From assembly GCF_901709675.1 (NCBI RefSeq), contig NC_051100.1:10760786-10824785 (forward strand): DNA of 64,000 bases, in the 5' to 3' direction. Position 1 is the stretch's first letter. Each line of letters opens with the position of its first letter. A model generated the notes under the pieces. The model had not been told where the DNA came from and ran no database searches. It worked only from the letters and a program-made list of their open reading frames with translations. Shown piece after piece: positions 24,701-36,112 of this stretch. Position numbers and translations under genes: made by a program. The stretch comes from Syngnathus acus. Lineage: Eukaryota > Chordata > Actinopteri > Syngnathiformes > Syngnathidae.

Positions 24701-27700
24701 CGGGGGCCAGATATGGCCTGCCATATCATTTTATGTGGCCCGCGAAGACAAATTGTGCATCGAATTCATGTGTCATTACAAGAATTGCAAATTGTCTTCA
24801 CTTTTAATATCTTTGTTTTTTAATATTTGGTCAGTTTTTACTCGTCTGATTTGAAAACAACTTATTTGTCAGTTTGTTTTGTAGCTTTTAGTGTATATAA
24901 TATGAGGTGCTCATACATTTATTTAGGTTGACAGTCATAATGGCCCTCCGAAAGAAGCTATGACTACAATGCGGCCCGCGAAAAAAATGAGTTTGACACC
25001 CCTGATGTAAATAAAGATCCCTACGGAACACTGCAGTAGGGTGTCAATATGTGTGGTTGTGTGAAGGCGAAGGCCCAACGGACCAAGGTTTTAGTATTTG
25101 TCATGTCTGTTTCCCTCTCTGTCATATACATCCATGGAGGATGGCTGACTTTTTAAATATTTACTTAACTTGTGGCATGGGGTGGCGTGCTTGTGTGTCA
25201 TTAGCCCATTAATGTCCGTAAACAGTGCCACAGGGGGCTGATATAGAAGTCTGGACACTCTGTCTCTGAGGAGTCGTCGCCTCAACTTCCACAGACTCTC
25301 CCCGCCAATAGTAGCAGTGAGAAAGCTATCTACTCTATGTTTGACTTTCCTACATTATGTTTAAAATTATGTCAACCAGATGTGGCTAGGCGTGAGACTA
25401 AATTCATGCTTTAGCGTCCAAGTGAACCTGCAATTACATGAAAAAGTGTTTGTGTGACAATAATGCCTCTGTGATGTCGCTCTCTCCAGCCTCATCGTGT
25501 GACCAGGAACAACAGTCTGCTCAAGAAGAAGCAAAGCAACACAAGAACGACGCTGTGTTTGTTCCCGATTGTGCCCAAGGCGGATTGTACAAGCCAGTCC
25601 AGTGCCATCCGTCGACTGGTTACTGCTGGTGTGTTCTGGTGGACACTGGTCGGCCCATACCTGGTACCTCCACTAGGTAGGACTTGCCTTGGGCATCTTG
25701 CTACAATTCTTTGTGCTAGAACTTGTAAGACATAAATGGGCAAACAGGGTTGCATCATTTTCACTCATCGCTGGGATTGTATCATTTTGACCTTGAGGTG
25801 GCATAGTGACTTAAGAATAGTAAAAGTTCTTTCTACATCCCTCCACAAAGTATTGTGATTGTGTAGTTTGCATCATCCTGCAAACCTATTTAGACCCAAA
25901 CCAACAGTGACGAAAACAAAACAAACCTGTCCTGAGCTGGGTTGATGTAACATCTCTGCTGACGATGAGACAGAGATCATTCTGATTGGCAATGTGCATT
26001 TGGTACCAGTACCCATGGCTTGCTATCAGATTAACAAGGATCCAGGCAAAGAGCCAGAGAGCACATTAGCACACACCAAAGTATGGATTGTGACACTTCT
26101 CTTGACTTGTCCCAGGCCGGCTTATGGCCAACTCGCAGAGCACCCTGAGTGGGGCTCTGGCTCTCCGAACGCTTCCTTGTGTCCCACGCTCCCTTTCTGC
26201 CTTTCTCACTCTAAATTTCTCCTTGTCACCCTTGCTGTCCTCATACCAGACTCCAAATCATTTCCCCCATTCTGGATGTGTGTCAAGGCCTCGGCTTTTC
26301 CACAACTATTTTAATCTCATAGATGTATCGAAAATGTCTCTGTTGAAAACTGTCTTTGCGGTCCAGTTCACACTGGGTGACATGACACGTGATTAACCTC
26401 TTCCTCTATTGCCCAAGGTATGAGCAGCCAAAGTGCGATGGCAATGCGAGGGCCCATCCAACAAAACCAAAGGACCATTACAGAAGCAGACATTTACAAG
26501 GTACGTCTCACGGGCGGATGGACTCAGTTTCTGTTTTTCTTCTTTGCTCAGAGGGGAAGTTCTTCAGTCATAGGCCTCCAACTGCTGCCACCCTTCCAAG
26601 GTTGTGATAACAATGGAAGTGTGTGTCCATGTGTGTGTGTTTACTGATATCATTAGGAAGGTCTTGATAAAGACTTGAGCATTGCCAGATACTGCCCATC
26701 CATGGTCAGCTATCCAGGAGACAGAGACAGATTGGTGGGGATTCATCCACACTGACATGTGGAGATGGAGGATAGCAGGATGAGGATAGATAGGAGATGA
26801 GGAGAAGCAGCAGGGGACAGAGTTGGAGGTAATAGATCATGAAATGGAAGGAATAGGCAGTGATATACCGCTTGACAACAGCATAGATAACCTAATTAAA
26901 GGTGTTTATCAGTTATCAGGGTGGCGTATTTGCAGTCTGAATATAAAAACTGTGCAAAATAGAAAACCCATAACAATGAACCTTAACCCGTAGACTTGAA
27001 TGGTCCTCCTCTCTTTTAGCTTTGTTTAAATACAATGATTGATAAGTACATATGTAAATAAATAAATAAGCTAACAGACATAAAATAAATACATGAATGA
27101 ATAAATAAATAAATAATAGATTGATGAAACTCACCTAAAGAGTTGAAGTGAAGAGAGAGCGTTTAAAACGTAGTAGGTGTGTGCTGCTGGGATTTAGTTC
27201 CATCCTCACTGATGGATGTGTGCATAAACATTATCACTTTAACCACTTGCAATTATTATTTGTCATGTTTGACCAGTTTCCACTACCCTTCCCATAAATT
27301 GGAATGCATTTTGTATTAAATTGTATCCTCCAAGACACCATATAACAAATTGTAAACAAAGTACAGCACGTATAGCTTTCAGGTGCGCACAAGCAAATTA
27401 TAGTTTAAGGGGAGGTTTCTTTTTTTCTTGATAGTTTGGTAAACATGTTAATAATCCAGAAGCAAATGCACAGAGGTAGTACTGTTCTTCTCCAGTCCAA
27501 GTGTTTTTGCAGCCGTGTTCCAGACAGGCACCTTGGTCACAGGTGCTGCATTTTAGCAGCAGAGCAACTCTGGCTCTGCTCACACATGACTTGTAATGCC
27601 ACAAAGTGTTACGGGGTTGTCATAGATGAACACAGCCTATGTCAGCAATTATTACTCATCTTTGTTGATGTTTGCCTAATGAGCCAAACTGTGAGAAACA

Positions 27701-30700
27701 GGACATAAAATAATATATTTGTGTCAGCTGAAACAAACACACTTTGTGCTGCTCCACAGACAACCTGCACCAAAATCCCATTTGAAAATACACCTGGGTA
27801 GTGTAAAAAAAAAAACCCTGCATTTTATTTTCTTTATGAGCTATTGCGTCAAGGGCTGTAAACCCAGTTAGTGTATAAACCAGGCATAATTACAAATGCC
27901 GCCTTCACATCAGTCCACTTGCTGTCGAAGCGCGAGTGTTGAAAGGTTTATGGGGCGAGATGCGAAAAGGGAGCCACTCGCTTCAAAAGTGGTTGGAGTG
28001 GAAAGTAGTGCATTTGACTTTCTTTCTCTCCACAGTAGGAATCATAAGATACTTTTTAGGCAAGCACTGGGAGCTGCTGATGTGAGTGCTGACAGGGCTG
28101 TGCCCCATGTGGTTCCATAAAATAACATTGCTTCTCATTGAAAGCAACACACGGGTACACACATGCACTTATTGGCCAACCTTATGCAGCATGCAGCAGC
28201 TTGATAAATGGAGGCATTGGAACACATGCAGGAAATCTCATAATTTGATGTGTTCTTGACTTGAGCTGTCAAACACGGGCATTAAGGTACTACAATCATA
28301 AAAACAGATTTGATTTGAAAGTCAGATGCTGAAGTAATGGCAGCCAGGCCTCTGCTGCCAATAGAGGCAGAGCCAAAATGATGATCTGCATTTTATTTCT
28401 GCAGCAATGCAAAATAAAGTTCTCTCAAACCACAAATCTCACCTTCTTCAATGACTTTCTGAGTGTACAATTGTGTGTGTCGAGACTTATTTACAAGAAC
28501 ACTATTTTGGAAGGCTAACAGGTGGGTCACAAATTATACTGGGCTTGGCCCATGAAGTTCCTCTAAAGCCTGAATGCAAATATGCTTGGTGTGTAAAGCA
28601 GAGCAGAGAAAAGTTTGGGCATGTGTATTAACCAACTTCGGACTAAGGATCCACACTATTTAGGAGAGGTGAAGCGGAGGCGTGTTGCTGAGTTGCCACC
28701 TGTTATAGACAACCAAAGCATGCTATTATCTCCAATGCGGGAGAATCTGGCCCCGCAGGCCTGAGCCGTAAAACGAGTAGCAATAGAAAAGCGGAGGAGA
28801 GTCGGACTGTGAGAAAAAAAAAAGAGAGGCAGAAGAAAAATCCAAGAATTTGTCAGACCTCTGTAGCCTTCAGCTCTTGTATGGCCGAGCAGATAATGAC
28901 TATCATTAGGGTTATTCCACCTCAGGCCCATTTTAATTGTTCACGTTTTTTTTTTCTCCTGTTAGTATTGTCCTTATTGTTGATGGAAGGCCAGTGTGTG
29001 AGTTCCTTGTTGGTTAGCAGTTTGACATGATTCCATCATAGTCTGTCCATCTTTTTGGTCTGAGGTGGACCTACACATAGAACGCTTAGGAACATCTTCA
29101 GTGTCCAGCTGTCAAAGCCACTCAGAGGCCTCCTGAATGATTGGCAGGTATCCTATTCCTCTTCCAGATGAGGGGAGGTCTGACACTTTATGAGGAGGAC
29201 CTAAAGACAACTGTGAGAGATGTTTGGGTTTATTTTACCTTCTGCTGTCTTCTTACACGCTAAAACCACACTGCCTGTTACGTGACGTCCCACCCCAAAC
29301 ATTTATTAGGCCACCAATGATGGCAGCATTCCACACTAGAATGTTGTTGACGTTGGGGATCAGTTGAGAGCGCTATATCAACTGCATGATTTCCAAACTT
29401 GCACACTCAATCCATTGACCTTGTTTTCCAGGCTGTCCTGGTGCAAAGAAAACAGAGTTCCTGACAAGTGTTCTTGATGCGCTGTCGACGGACATGGTTC
29501 ATGCTGTCACAGATCCAGCATCCGCCGGAAAGTATGATGTCTTAATCCACCACAAAATAATTTTGTGCTCAAGCCAAATAAGTACCGTATTTTCCGGACC
29601 ATAAGGCGCACCGGACTATAAGGCGCACCTTCAATGAATGGCCCATTTTAAAATTTTGTCCTTATATAAGGCGCACCGGACTATAAGGCATTCATGCATC
29701 ATGTCAGATTTTTAATCCAAATCAAATCATTCTCCATTTTATTTCAACTTCAGACACAACAAATTACTTAATAATCACAAAATAATGATCCATAGTCTTT
29801 TTGATTCATGATTCATAGTCTTCAGCGGGCCACTTATGATTGATTTCATGACACAATGCTTCGGGCCAGTTTAAATTTAGGAATTTGGTCCATATATAAG
29901 GCGCACCGGACTATAAGGCGCACTGTCGGCTTTTGAGAAATATTTAGGTTTTTAGGTGCGCCTTATAGTCCGGAAAATACGGTAATAGTGGTTGAAAGGG
30001 TTGAAAAGCAGCCTGATCCGAGACACCAATCAACTAATTTTGAAACCTACCAAATAAATAATACTATTCTATTTGCAAGGTAAAATTAGAACTGTTATTA
30101 CTTGAAGGTCCTCAATTTCTTATGGAGGTGACGTAACCAGAATTTGTGTGTCCATGGGAGCATGCCAGAATTGATCACTAACCTATGCTAATTTGGTGGT
30201 AAATTCATGACTGTAAATATTTGTACAAAAATCCTCTCCACCATAATTAAATACTGCATTACAACTGACTAGCAGAGAAGGGATGCTGTATACCAGTCTG
30301 ATGATTTTCTCTTCTAGGGTGGTGGAGCCCGACCCCAACCACACACTGGAGGAGAGGGTGGTTCACTGGTATTTTGGTCAGCTGGATAAAAACTCCAGCG
30401 GGGACATTGGAAAGAAGGAGATCAAGCCATTCAAACGCTTCCTGCGCAAGAAATCCAAACCCAAGAAGTGTGTCAAGAAGTTTGTGGAGTATTGTGACAT
30501 CAGCAACGACAAGGCGCTGTCTCTGCAGGAGCTGATGGGCTGTTTGGGGGTTACCAAGGAAGAAGGTGAGCTGGGAAATACCACCGTGCAAATCGTTGTG
30601 ATAAGACTTATAGGCCTAGCAACAGTAACTAAGGGGACTAGAGGTTAGTGAAGGGTCAATTTGCACTTTGTGTAGACGGAAGATGTAATGTGAATTCAGT

Positions 30701-31244
30701 CCATGTATTTCGTCCTTACAAAGTTTCCGTCACTTTTTGTCTTACAGGGGCCAAAACAGGAGAAGGCTTACCTCCCGGTAGACTTGTAAGTCAACTATTG
30801 CTTTTGCCCCCAATCCCAATCCTAAATGAATGCAGACATTTTTGTAAACATACTTCTGCAATGCTTTTTTTTTTTTAATGTCCTTATATACTGTTTGAAT
30901 TCACATCTGAGGGCAGGCAGAAAAAAAATGCTTGTGATTGGATAAATGTTCTACCCTTCAGAACCATAATGTTATTTCCGTGAGGAATGTGTTTGTTTTT
31001 TTAGATAAAAACAATAATTTTCTTTAACTAACTTAACTGCAATCATGTGGAAGCGCTTAACTAAAATCAGTTTTTTGTATGTATTTCATTTTAAAAATAA
31101 CAGTATAGTCCTTTCATTGGACAACAATCATATGTTGGCAGATGAGAAAAAAACAAAGCAAATCTTATTCCAAAAAAATATGTGCATCAAACTAATGTGA
31201 CTTATTTTTGCTTTCCTCAGCACCCCTCGAAGAAACAGGGCTAA
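9744..31244 (+). CDS. smoc2: SPARC-related modular calcium-binding protein 2 (13 exons, complete)
   Basis: SMOC2 is a secreted matricellular glycoprotein that modulates growth-factor signalling. Exons: 9744-9818, 14947-15109, 18172-18278, 18434-18533, 18900-18941, 23066-23113, 23686-23760, 25490-25676, 26418-26500, 29432-29531, 30318-30565, 30748-30785 and 31221-31244. All introns are GT-AG and the product is 429 residues (human SMOC2 446). Domains in order: signal peptide 1-18 (cleavage after AAHA, before QKFSAL); Kazal/follistatin-like about 35-79 (PLCASDGRTFTSRCEF); first thyroglobulin type-1 about 84-148 (QCHSYTGYCWCVTPNGRPISG); linker with ISQYPTLWTEQVRSRQN; second thyroglobulin type-1 about 207-275 (YKPVQCHPSTGYCWCV); extracellular calcium-binding domain about 294-410 with EF-hand loops DKNSSGDIGKKE and DISNDKALSLQE; short basic tail ending KKQG. 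The QKFSALTFLRVDQDK start and GCLGVTKEEG end favour SMOC2 over SMOC1. The start ATG has A at -3. Introns carry many transposons. Confidence 0.98.
14182..14209. repeat. poly-C plus (CA)n tract
   Basis: About twelve C residues are followed by a CA dinucleotide run in smoc2 intron 1. Confidence 0.9.
14210..14300 (+). repeat. Fish repeat fragment with ttaaagttaag tail units
   Basis: Tandem ttaaag/ttaag units are followed by a segment containing tcctctgcatttaaccca, a sequence recurrent in teleost dispersed repeats. It is probably the 3' end of a non-LTR element or a SINE. The assignment is by memory of the motif only. Confidence 0.5.
14381..14525 (-). repeat. tRNA-derived SINE-like element
   Basis: The minus strand has an A-box-like ggccaagtggttagcacg (about 14494-14511) and a B-box-like ggttcaaaacc (14470-14480). 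After these come the gtttgctgcgggtactccag and ccaaaaacatgcat segments common to a widespread fish SINE. It lies in smoc2 intron 1. Confidence 0.65.
16570..16649 (+). repeat. SINE-like 5' part, interrupted by a hAT insertion
   Basis: The segment gcacggtggttgagtgttta and the following gtgtggagtttgtccgt correspond to the same fish SINE-like family as 14381-14525. The element stops at the hAT copy that begins at 16658 and seems to resume after it (about 16961-17000, with gtgtgaatgtgagcg). This makes a nested insertion. Confidence 0.55.
16658..16954 (+). mobile_element. hAT-like MITE, divergent copy (family B, copy 1)
   Basis: A roughly 296 bp element lies in smoc2 intron 2. It starts catcggtgtcaaactcaagg and ends gagtttgacacccc. 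It is flanked by gtcataag on the left and tcataag on the right, so seven of the eight expected bases of a hAT target duplication remain. The interior includes the family hallmark ataatggccctccgaa. There is no coding capacity. Confidence 0.85.
16985..17284 (+). mobile_element. Non-LTR retrotransposon 3' end with (TGACTTT)n tail
   Basis: This segment ends in gacaataaagctgac followed by tandem tttgact units (about 17253-17281), typical of a LINE 3' terminus with a short tail repeat. A related inverted copy lies at 35826-36112; translated shadows of the two copies share the same hydrophobic pattern and VTVG motif. Only the 3' end is present, as after 5' truncation. It lies in smoc2 intron 2. Confidence 0.7.
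17399..17515 (+). repeat. Dispersed fish repeat fragment
   Basis: The segment beginning atccatccatattttctagc and including cagctgagcctatcccagct matches a very common teleost SINE/LINE tail. It is fragmentary and degenerate. Confidence 0.5.
19178..20230 (+). mobile_element. hAT-like element, long copy (family C, copy 1)
   Basis: A 1053 bp element lies in smoc2 intron 5. Its ends are cagagatggg and the inverted cccatctctg. It is flanked by a perfect 8-bp direct repeat cttttcac (19170-19177 and 20231-20238), the signature of hAT-superfamily insertion. Both subterminal regions are dense in degenerate gacttgactcgag-type units, which could be transposase-binding repeats. A 112-codon open frame at 19377-19715 shows no transposase motif I recognise. 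A shorter relative is at 47916-48331. Confidence 0.9.
20735..21041. mobile_element. TA-flanked MITE (family A, copy 3)
   Basis: A 307 bp element with inverted ends ccgtattttccgcactataa, flanked by TA at 20733-20734 and 21042-21043. It contains the GC-rich insert ggcccgcgggcc and three repeats of the ccggtgcgccttata unit. It lies in smoc2 intron 5, about 500 bp after the family C element. Confidence 0.9.
23898..23923 (+). repeat. 26-base G run
   Basis: An uninterrupted poly-G tract in smoc2 intron 7, preceded by further G-rich sequence. It can form G-quadruplexes in RNA or DNA and is prone to length change or assembly error. Confidence 0.9.
24679..25004 (+). mobile_element. hAT-like MITE (family B, copy 2)
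   Basis: A 326 bp element lies in smoc2 intron 7. It starts cacatgtgtcaaacttaagg and ends gagtttgacacccctg. The flanks ttgtaaat and atgtaaat form a 7/8 target duplication. It has the same interior as the copies at 41426 and 59703. Confidence 0.9.
27055..27118. repeat. AAAT-type simple repeat
   Basis: An interrupted run of aaataaataaat-like units in smoc2 intron 9. Confidence 0.75.
29585..29982. mobile_element. TA-flanked MITE (family A, copy 4)
   Basis: A 398 bp element with ends ccgtattttccggaccataa and the inverted ttatagtccggaaaatacgg, flanked by TA at 29583-29584 and 29983-29984. The terminal bases are ccgGAC rather than the ccgCAC of the other copies, and the interior (about 29700-29870) is unrelated to them. 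It is a distinct subfamily and lies in smoc2 intron 10, 53 bp after the exon 10 donor. Confidence 0.9.
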
Positions 31245-31720
31245 AGCAGCAAGTGAGATTCTGCCCTCACCATTCGGCAACAACAAAAACCATAGTATTT
31301 GCACTTTGTACTTTAAGGAAAATGTAAATTCACTTTGTAGAAATAAGGTATTTAAACAGACTGCTGAATCTGTGAATGTTGTAGTTAGCTTTTTTGTGTG
31401 TGTCCTGACAAGCAGAAATTATTAACACATACAATGTATGTGTCCTTTGAGTGTCTTGAGTTGTACAAGTTTTCTTGTTTGATGTTTCATATCATTCCCC
31501 TTTCTTTGTGGATTTTGTTTTCTTCTTGTGTTGATGACTATAAATCTGATGTTTGGATAGTTTCCTTGCAGATGACACCCATTCATTTGAAACCAAGTAT
31601 CTTTTCCTGTGTCATTAACGGCAGCTTGTTTCAAACACTAACCATGAGAAACATGCTACAGATTTCCATGTATTCTTGTTTATTAGAAATAAAGACGTGT
31701 TTTATACATATTTTGTTTTT
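31245..31720 (+). other. smoc2: smoc2 3' UTR with poly(A) signal
   Basis: Untranslated sequence follows the TAA at 31242-31244. An AATAAA at 31688-31693 is the likely polyadenylation signal, giving a 3' UTR of roughly 0.45 kb. Confidence 0.6.
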
Positions 31721-33378
31721 GTGTGTGTCTGGCTGACTGCTAATTACATTGGAGTAATGTTTGTGTGTGTTGCTGTGTCAATCTAATTCAATTAGACTTC
31801 TGGACTTATTTACATATGTATGTTACATAATTGCTGGGGTTTTTTTTCTTGCCATGTGTGTTCTATTCAATTAAACACCTTGTTGACAGTCTTAAGAAGT
31901 CAAGCGTTAGTCATACAGAGGAACGGTCGTGTATCGTCCTACTTTTCGACAGCTTGCCAATTTCCCCCAAGGCAACATTTTAGAATTGGAACAAATGGCT
32001 GGTCATCATTCCTGTACTCATTTCAGGTTTTGAATGCAAATTGAGGATTAGATGGCTGCACCAATCACAGAAAAGTAATAATTGGTCATTTTAAAATACG
32101 ATGCATGACCCAGCATGTGTTTGTGTGAATGTGTGTATTTTCATAAGATTTACTTCCATGCAAGTGGTTGAATGGACTCTTTCTTAGAGAATAACAGTCA
32201 GCTCGGAGCAGTCATGACATACTGTGGTACATTGTTCCAGCCAGATTATGTGAGGCTACTAAGTGCTAAACCGTGGCTTTTCACACAGGAAGGTGAGTCG
32301 ATGACCTCAGACTGACCCTTTTCATTCGTCTTTAGCGTCTAATTTATGATTAGCAAATTAGTCTCCTTTCTATGAAATAATCCGACTCAATGGTTTGAGA
32401 TTGGGGATTAGTTATAAATAACCTATGGCCTTCTTAAGAACTTTTACCAGCCACAAAAAGAAAAAACCAATTGTATTTTTGAATGTTGTTTGTAGTTAAT
32501 AACAATACCCAGAACAACATTGCCATTTCCCAAACAGCCATTTCATTTGTTACTGGCTTGCAACATCTTATTGTTTATTCATGATTACCCCTCAGCAGCT
32601 TTTCCTCAAACCTCTTGTTAACTTCAACTTTGTCCACAAAGCTCAAGTCTTGTCATTTATGATTTCTTCTCCGTTGGGTTGAGATCCACATAAACACCTT
32701 TTACGAGTTGGCAGTGTGTCAAAATATGGTTATGTGGCTTGGATTCTTGCCTGACCTGAAGAAAACTGTCCATACTTTTTGGCTTGCACAATTGGCAAGC
32801 TCTCCCCCTCCCCACCTCTTTGACCCATTTTTTTCTCACCTCTCTCCGTCACACAAGCACAAACAGACCCCCTGAGCACAGAGATACTATTGAGTGGGAT
32901 TTGTGGGCAGAGTTTGTGTGCTTTAATGGACAAGAGCAGGCACCCGAACCCACCACTGGCCTGCCCCATGAGCTGTGGACTCATGAAGAAATTACTGTCA
33001 AAAGCCATCAGAACTTTAATAGCCTCTGGCCTGACTGTTAATTCCCTCAGGCCCACGGAGGGGCTCTGGTCTGTGGGTAAACAGTGCGGTCCAACACAGC
33101 CTGGGACTCACTACTCTCCAAATTGACTACCTGGTGTGATTCAGGGGTCTAGTAAGCGTCATAGAACACTGGCACTCGCTGAAGCAGGTTAGAAAGATAA
33201 TAAATAATATGCGGTTTCATTGCACCACACCAAGATGTTTTTCTAGTGGATAATAATAGTGTCAGTGACTGTCATCCATTTTCTATGGAGTTTGTCCTCA
33301 TTTGTCATTTATCCTCTTCTATGCATAGCTGGCCTTCAATTCACCAAAATTGTGTTTGGGTTAAATTAATCGAGAATA

Positions 33379-33619
33379 CAGTAATCCCTCGTTTATCGCG
33401 GATAATTGGTTCTGAAAACCATCCGCGATAAGTGAAATCTGCGAAGTACGGTCACCAACAAGAAGTACTGGGCAGGCTAATTGTCCTAAAGGTTAGACAC
33501 ATGTTTCCTCAATTTAGAAGTTTTATTTTGACTTTTAAATGTTTTTTTAATTTGGAAAAAAAAATCCGCGATGTAGTGAAGCCGCGATAAACGAAACGCG
33601 AAGTAGCGAGGGATCACTG
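33379..33619. mobile_element. Pogo/Tigger-like MITE (family D, copy 1)
   Basis: A 241 bp element starts cagtaatccctcgtttatcg and ends with the inverted cgagggatcactg. TA flanks both ends (33377-33378, 33620-33621). The cagt(a/g)atccctcg termini are known from non-autonomous pogo/Tigger-type elements. There is no transposase. Confidence 0.8.
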
Positions 33620-35373
33620 TATTACATCACAGAAAGCAGCGTGGAGAGTGATTATGATTGCATATGACCATCATGATTTGTGTTACAAGATTTGCCTAAT
33701 TTTAACAGAGGCAACGAACAGGTTAGCACTGTTCCTTCCAATAAAATGGTTATGGTGTTAAATAAGTGTCAACCTTTGTGTGGAGTGCTATTGACCCTAT
33801 AAGGCCACCGTATTCATTCACTTTCTCGTGCTAGTGGGAGCTGGCGTGAATACAAAACAATCCATAGATGGTCAAATGACTACAGGCATAAGGTTGTAGA
33901 GTTGTTTGGTTGTAAAGTTTTCTCTGGGCTGTTGAGATGTCGGGAACCTTGCAGCTGGCAAGAAGGGGAAGGGGATAACAAAGTGCTGTGCGCCTACTGC
34001 ACCTCTAAAATTGTGTTTATTTAATTCGGACCATATTACCACTGCCGTTAGTGATATTTTTCTTCTTCTTTGGGAATGTTGCTTCAATTTTTGTGGCAAC
34101 AGTTTGGGGAAGACCCATTTTTGTTTCCTCATGACTGCACCCAAGGGCACCATAAGAGGGAGAAAAGTGATGTCGATTTTAAAAGTGCATGACTGACAGG
34201 GGCCCTAGAAAATAATATTTTTGGCATTGATGTGATGGGTTCAAAAGCATACCAAATCCCTGACTGCTCTCCTTATTGTGTCTCAGTGCACAAAACAAAG
34301 TCCACAAGACATGGTTAGATGAGTTTGGTGTGTAAGAGCTCTGATGTGAACCACCCTTAGACACCTTTGGAACAAACTAAAACAGAATGTAAAGTAAAGA
34401 AAAGCAAAGTGAAGAAAAATCAGGATTCGGTTCAAATCACATGCAATGAACTTAAGAGTGAGTGAGGTGTAAATGGGCATGCTGAAAACCACATTCATTA
34501 AATGGATTCATGGATTTTAGCTTTTTGAAAATGAGCCTTCAGACTTAACAATATTGTTGAATATTTGAGAAGATTAAAGTATCCTCTCCTTTTGCGCTGG
34601 AGGTTAGGCGTGCACGTGGTGTCACATACTTTAATCTCTTTCTCACAATGTCCAGTTTGGATTTAGCAATATTCCAGCTAAGCCTGACCGGAACTGAAAA
34701 AGAAAGATGTGAACAAGGTGCAATGATGAGAGAGGGAAGCAAGGAGATAGATTGGACGTACTAGAAGAAGGGTGAGGGGGAGATGAATGTCGGGTCTAAA
34801 CTAAAGGGATTAATGGGGTGACTTCTTCTCTGGAATGTTTCGGTAGTAGCCAAGACCCGCCCACCCACAGATGCCTGCTACAAACAGGTGCACAGCTGAG
34901 GTAAGGCTGCACGGATAGGTAACGGATCCATGGTGGCTCGTAAGAAGATTTTTAAATGCAGACATTCTTTTGCCTGTGATACTGGTGCGATGCGAAAGTA
35001 AAATAACTATAAAGTAGGAAAAACCTCCAAATACGCAAAACACATCTGAGGACAGTGATATTGAACTGTAATGGCCTTTGCGTCCAGAAACAACCCTATT
35101 GGACATTTGCTTAAAAGTCGTGTACATGTCAACCAATTCTGTCACAATCCGTGTTCAAATATACAAACATGCTGTCCCGTGTAAAAGTTGGATAATTATA
35201 TTGCGGTATTCAGAACAGTGCTTATAGAGTTTTATCCATTTCACAACATTCAGCCCAGGCTTTAAAAGTACTTACACACCTTCCTAAGCTGATTTAAGAC
35301 TTGAACAGTGGATTGTTGAACTTTTGCTACACAACAAACAACTTAACGTCATAATCACCAATTTTTCTGAGTA

Positions 35374-35707
35374 CCGGGGTGTCAAACTCATTTTTGTTGC
35401 AGGCCACATCATAGTCAAAGTTTCCTTCGGAGGGCCATTATGACTGTCAACGCCTTATATTATATACAGTATAGCCTACACAACAAGCTGATGAAGAACT
35501 AGTTTGGAAATCAGAGACAAGTACGAACTTCAAATATTTTAAAAAGATGAATGATACTAATAATTCCTTGCAATTTTTTAAAAGTGAACACAATTTGTAA
35601 TTTTAGCATTGACACAGGAAGTCGTTGCACAATTCGTCTTTGGGGGCCACATCAAATGAAGTGGTGGGCTGTATCTGGCCCCCGGGCCTGGAGTTTGACA
35701 CCTATGA
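35374..35707 (-). mobile_element. hAT-like MITE, inverted (family B, copy 3)
   Basis: A roughly 333 bp copy in reverse orientation relative to the other four. It runs from ccggggtgtcaaactcattt to ggagtttgacacctatg. The core ggagggccattatgact matches the reverse complement of the family. The flanking duplication is not clean, so this is probably an older insertion. Confidence 0.85.
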
Positions 35708-35825
35708 TCTAGTACAACCTGGTGCCCAAGAGACAAGTAGCCCCCCAGAGACTAGCCCATAGATCTGTCCTAGTAATATCAGAGATGGGACATTGTGATT
35801 TCCTAAGAATACATGTGAACATGTC

Positions 35826-36112
35826 AAAGTCAGAAAGTCAAAGTCTGCTTTATTGTCAATTTCTTCACATGTCAAGACACACAAAGAAATCGAAATTACG
35901 TTCCCACTATCCCACGGTGACAAGACATAGTACACAATATACATACAAGTAAATAGCACAAAAAGTAAAAACAAGAAGGCACAAACAATGAATAAATAAG
36001 AGCGGTGAATTAATAATAAATAAACAAATAACATAGTAAATAAGAGGAGCAAAAATGGAGCAAGTGTGCATACAGCAGACAGTCAGAATAGTACAGGAGA
36101 ACAACAGTTGAA
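35826..36112 (-). mobile_element. Non-LTR retrotransposon 3' end, inverted copy
   Basis: Reading on the minus strand, this ends in gacaataaagcagactttga, with related interior to 16985-17284. The tail is only about one and a half TGACTTT-type units long. It is a 5'-truncated, non-coding copy. Confidence 0.65.

Noticed and set aside
9744-31244. Assignment as smoc1 instead of smoc2
   Set aside because: QKFSALTFLRVDQDK, the ISQYPTLWTEQVRSRQN linker, KKFVEYCD and the adjacent dact2 all fit SMOC2; SMOC1 differs at these places.
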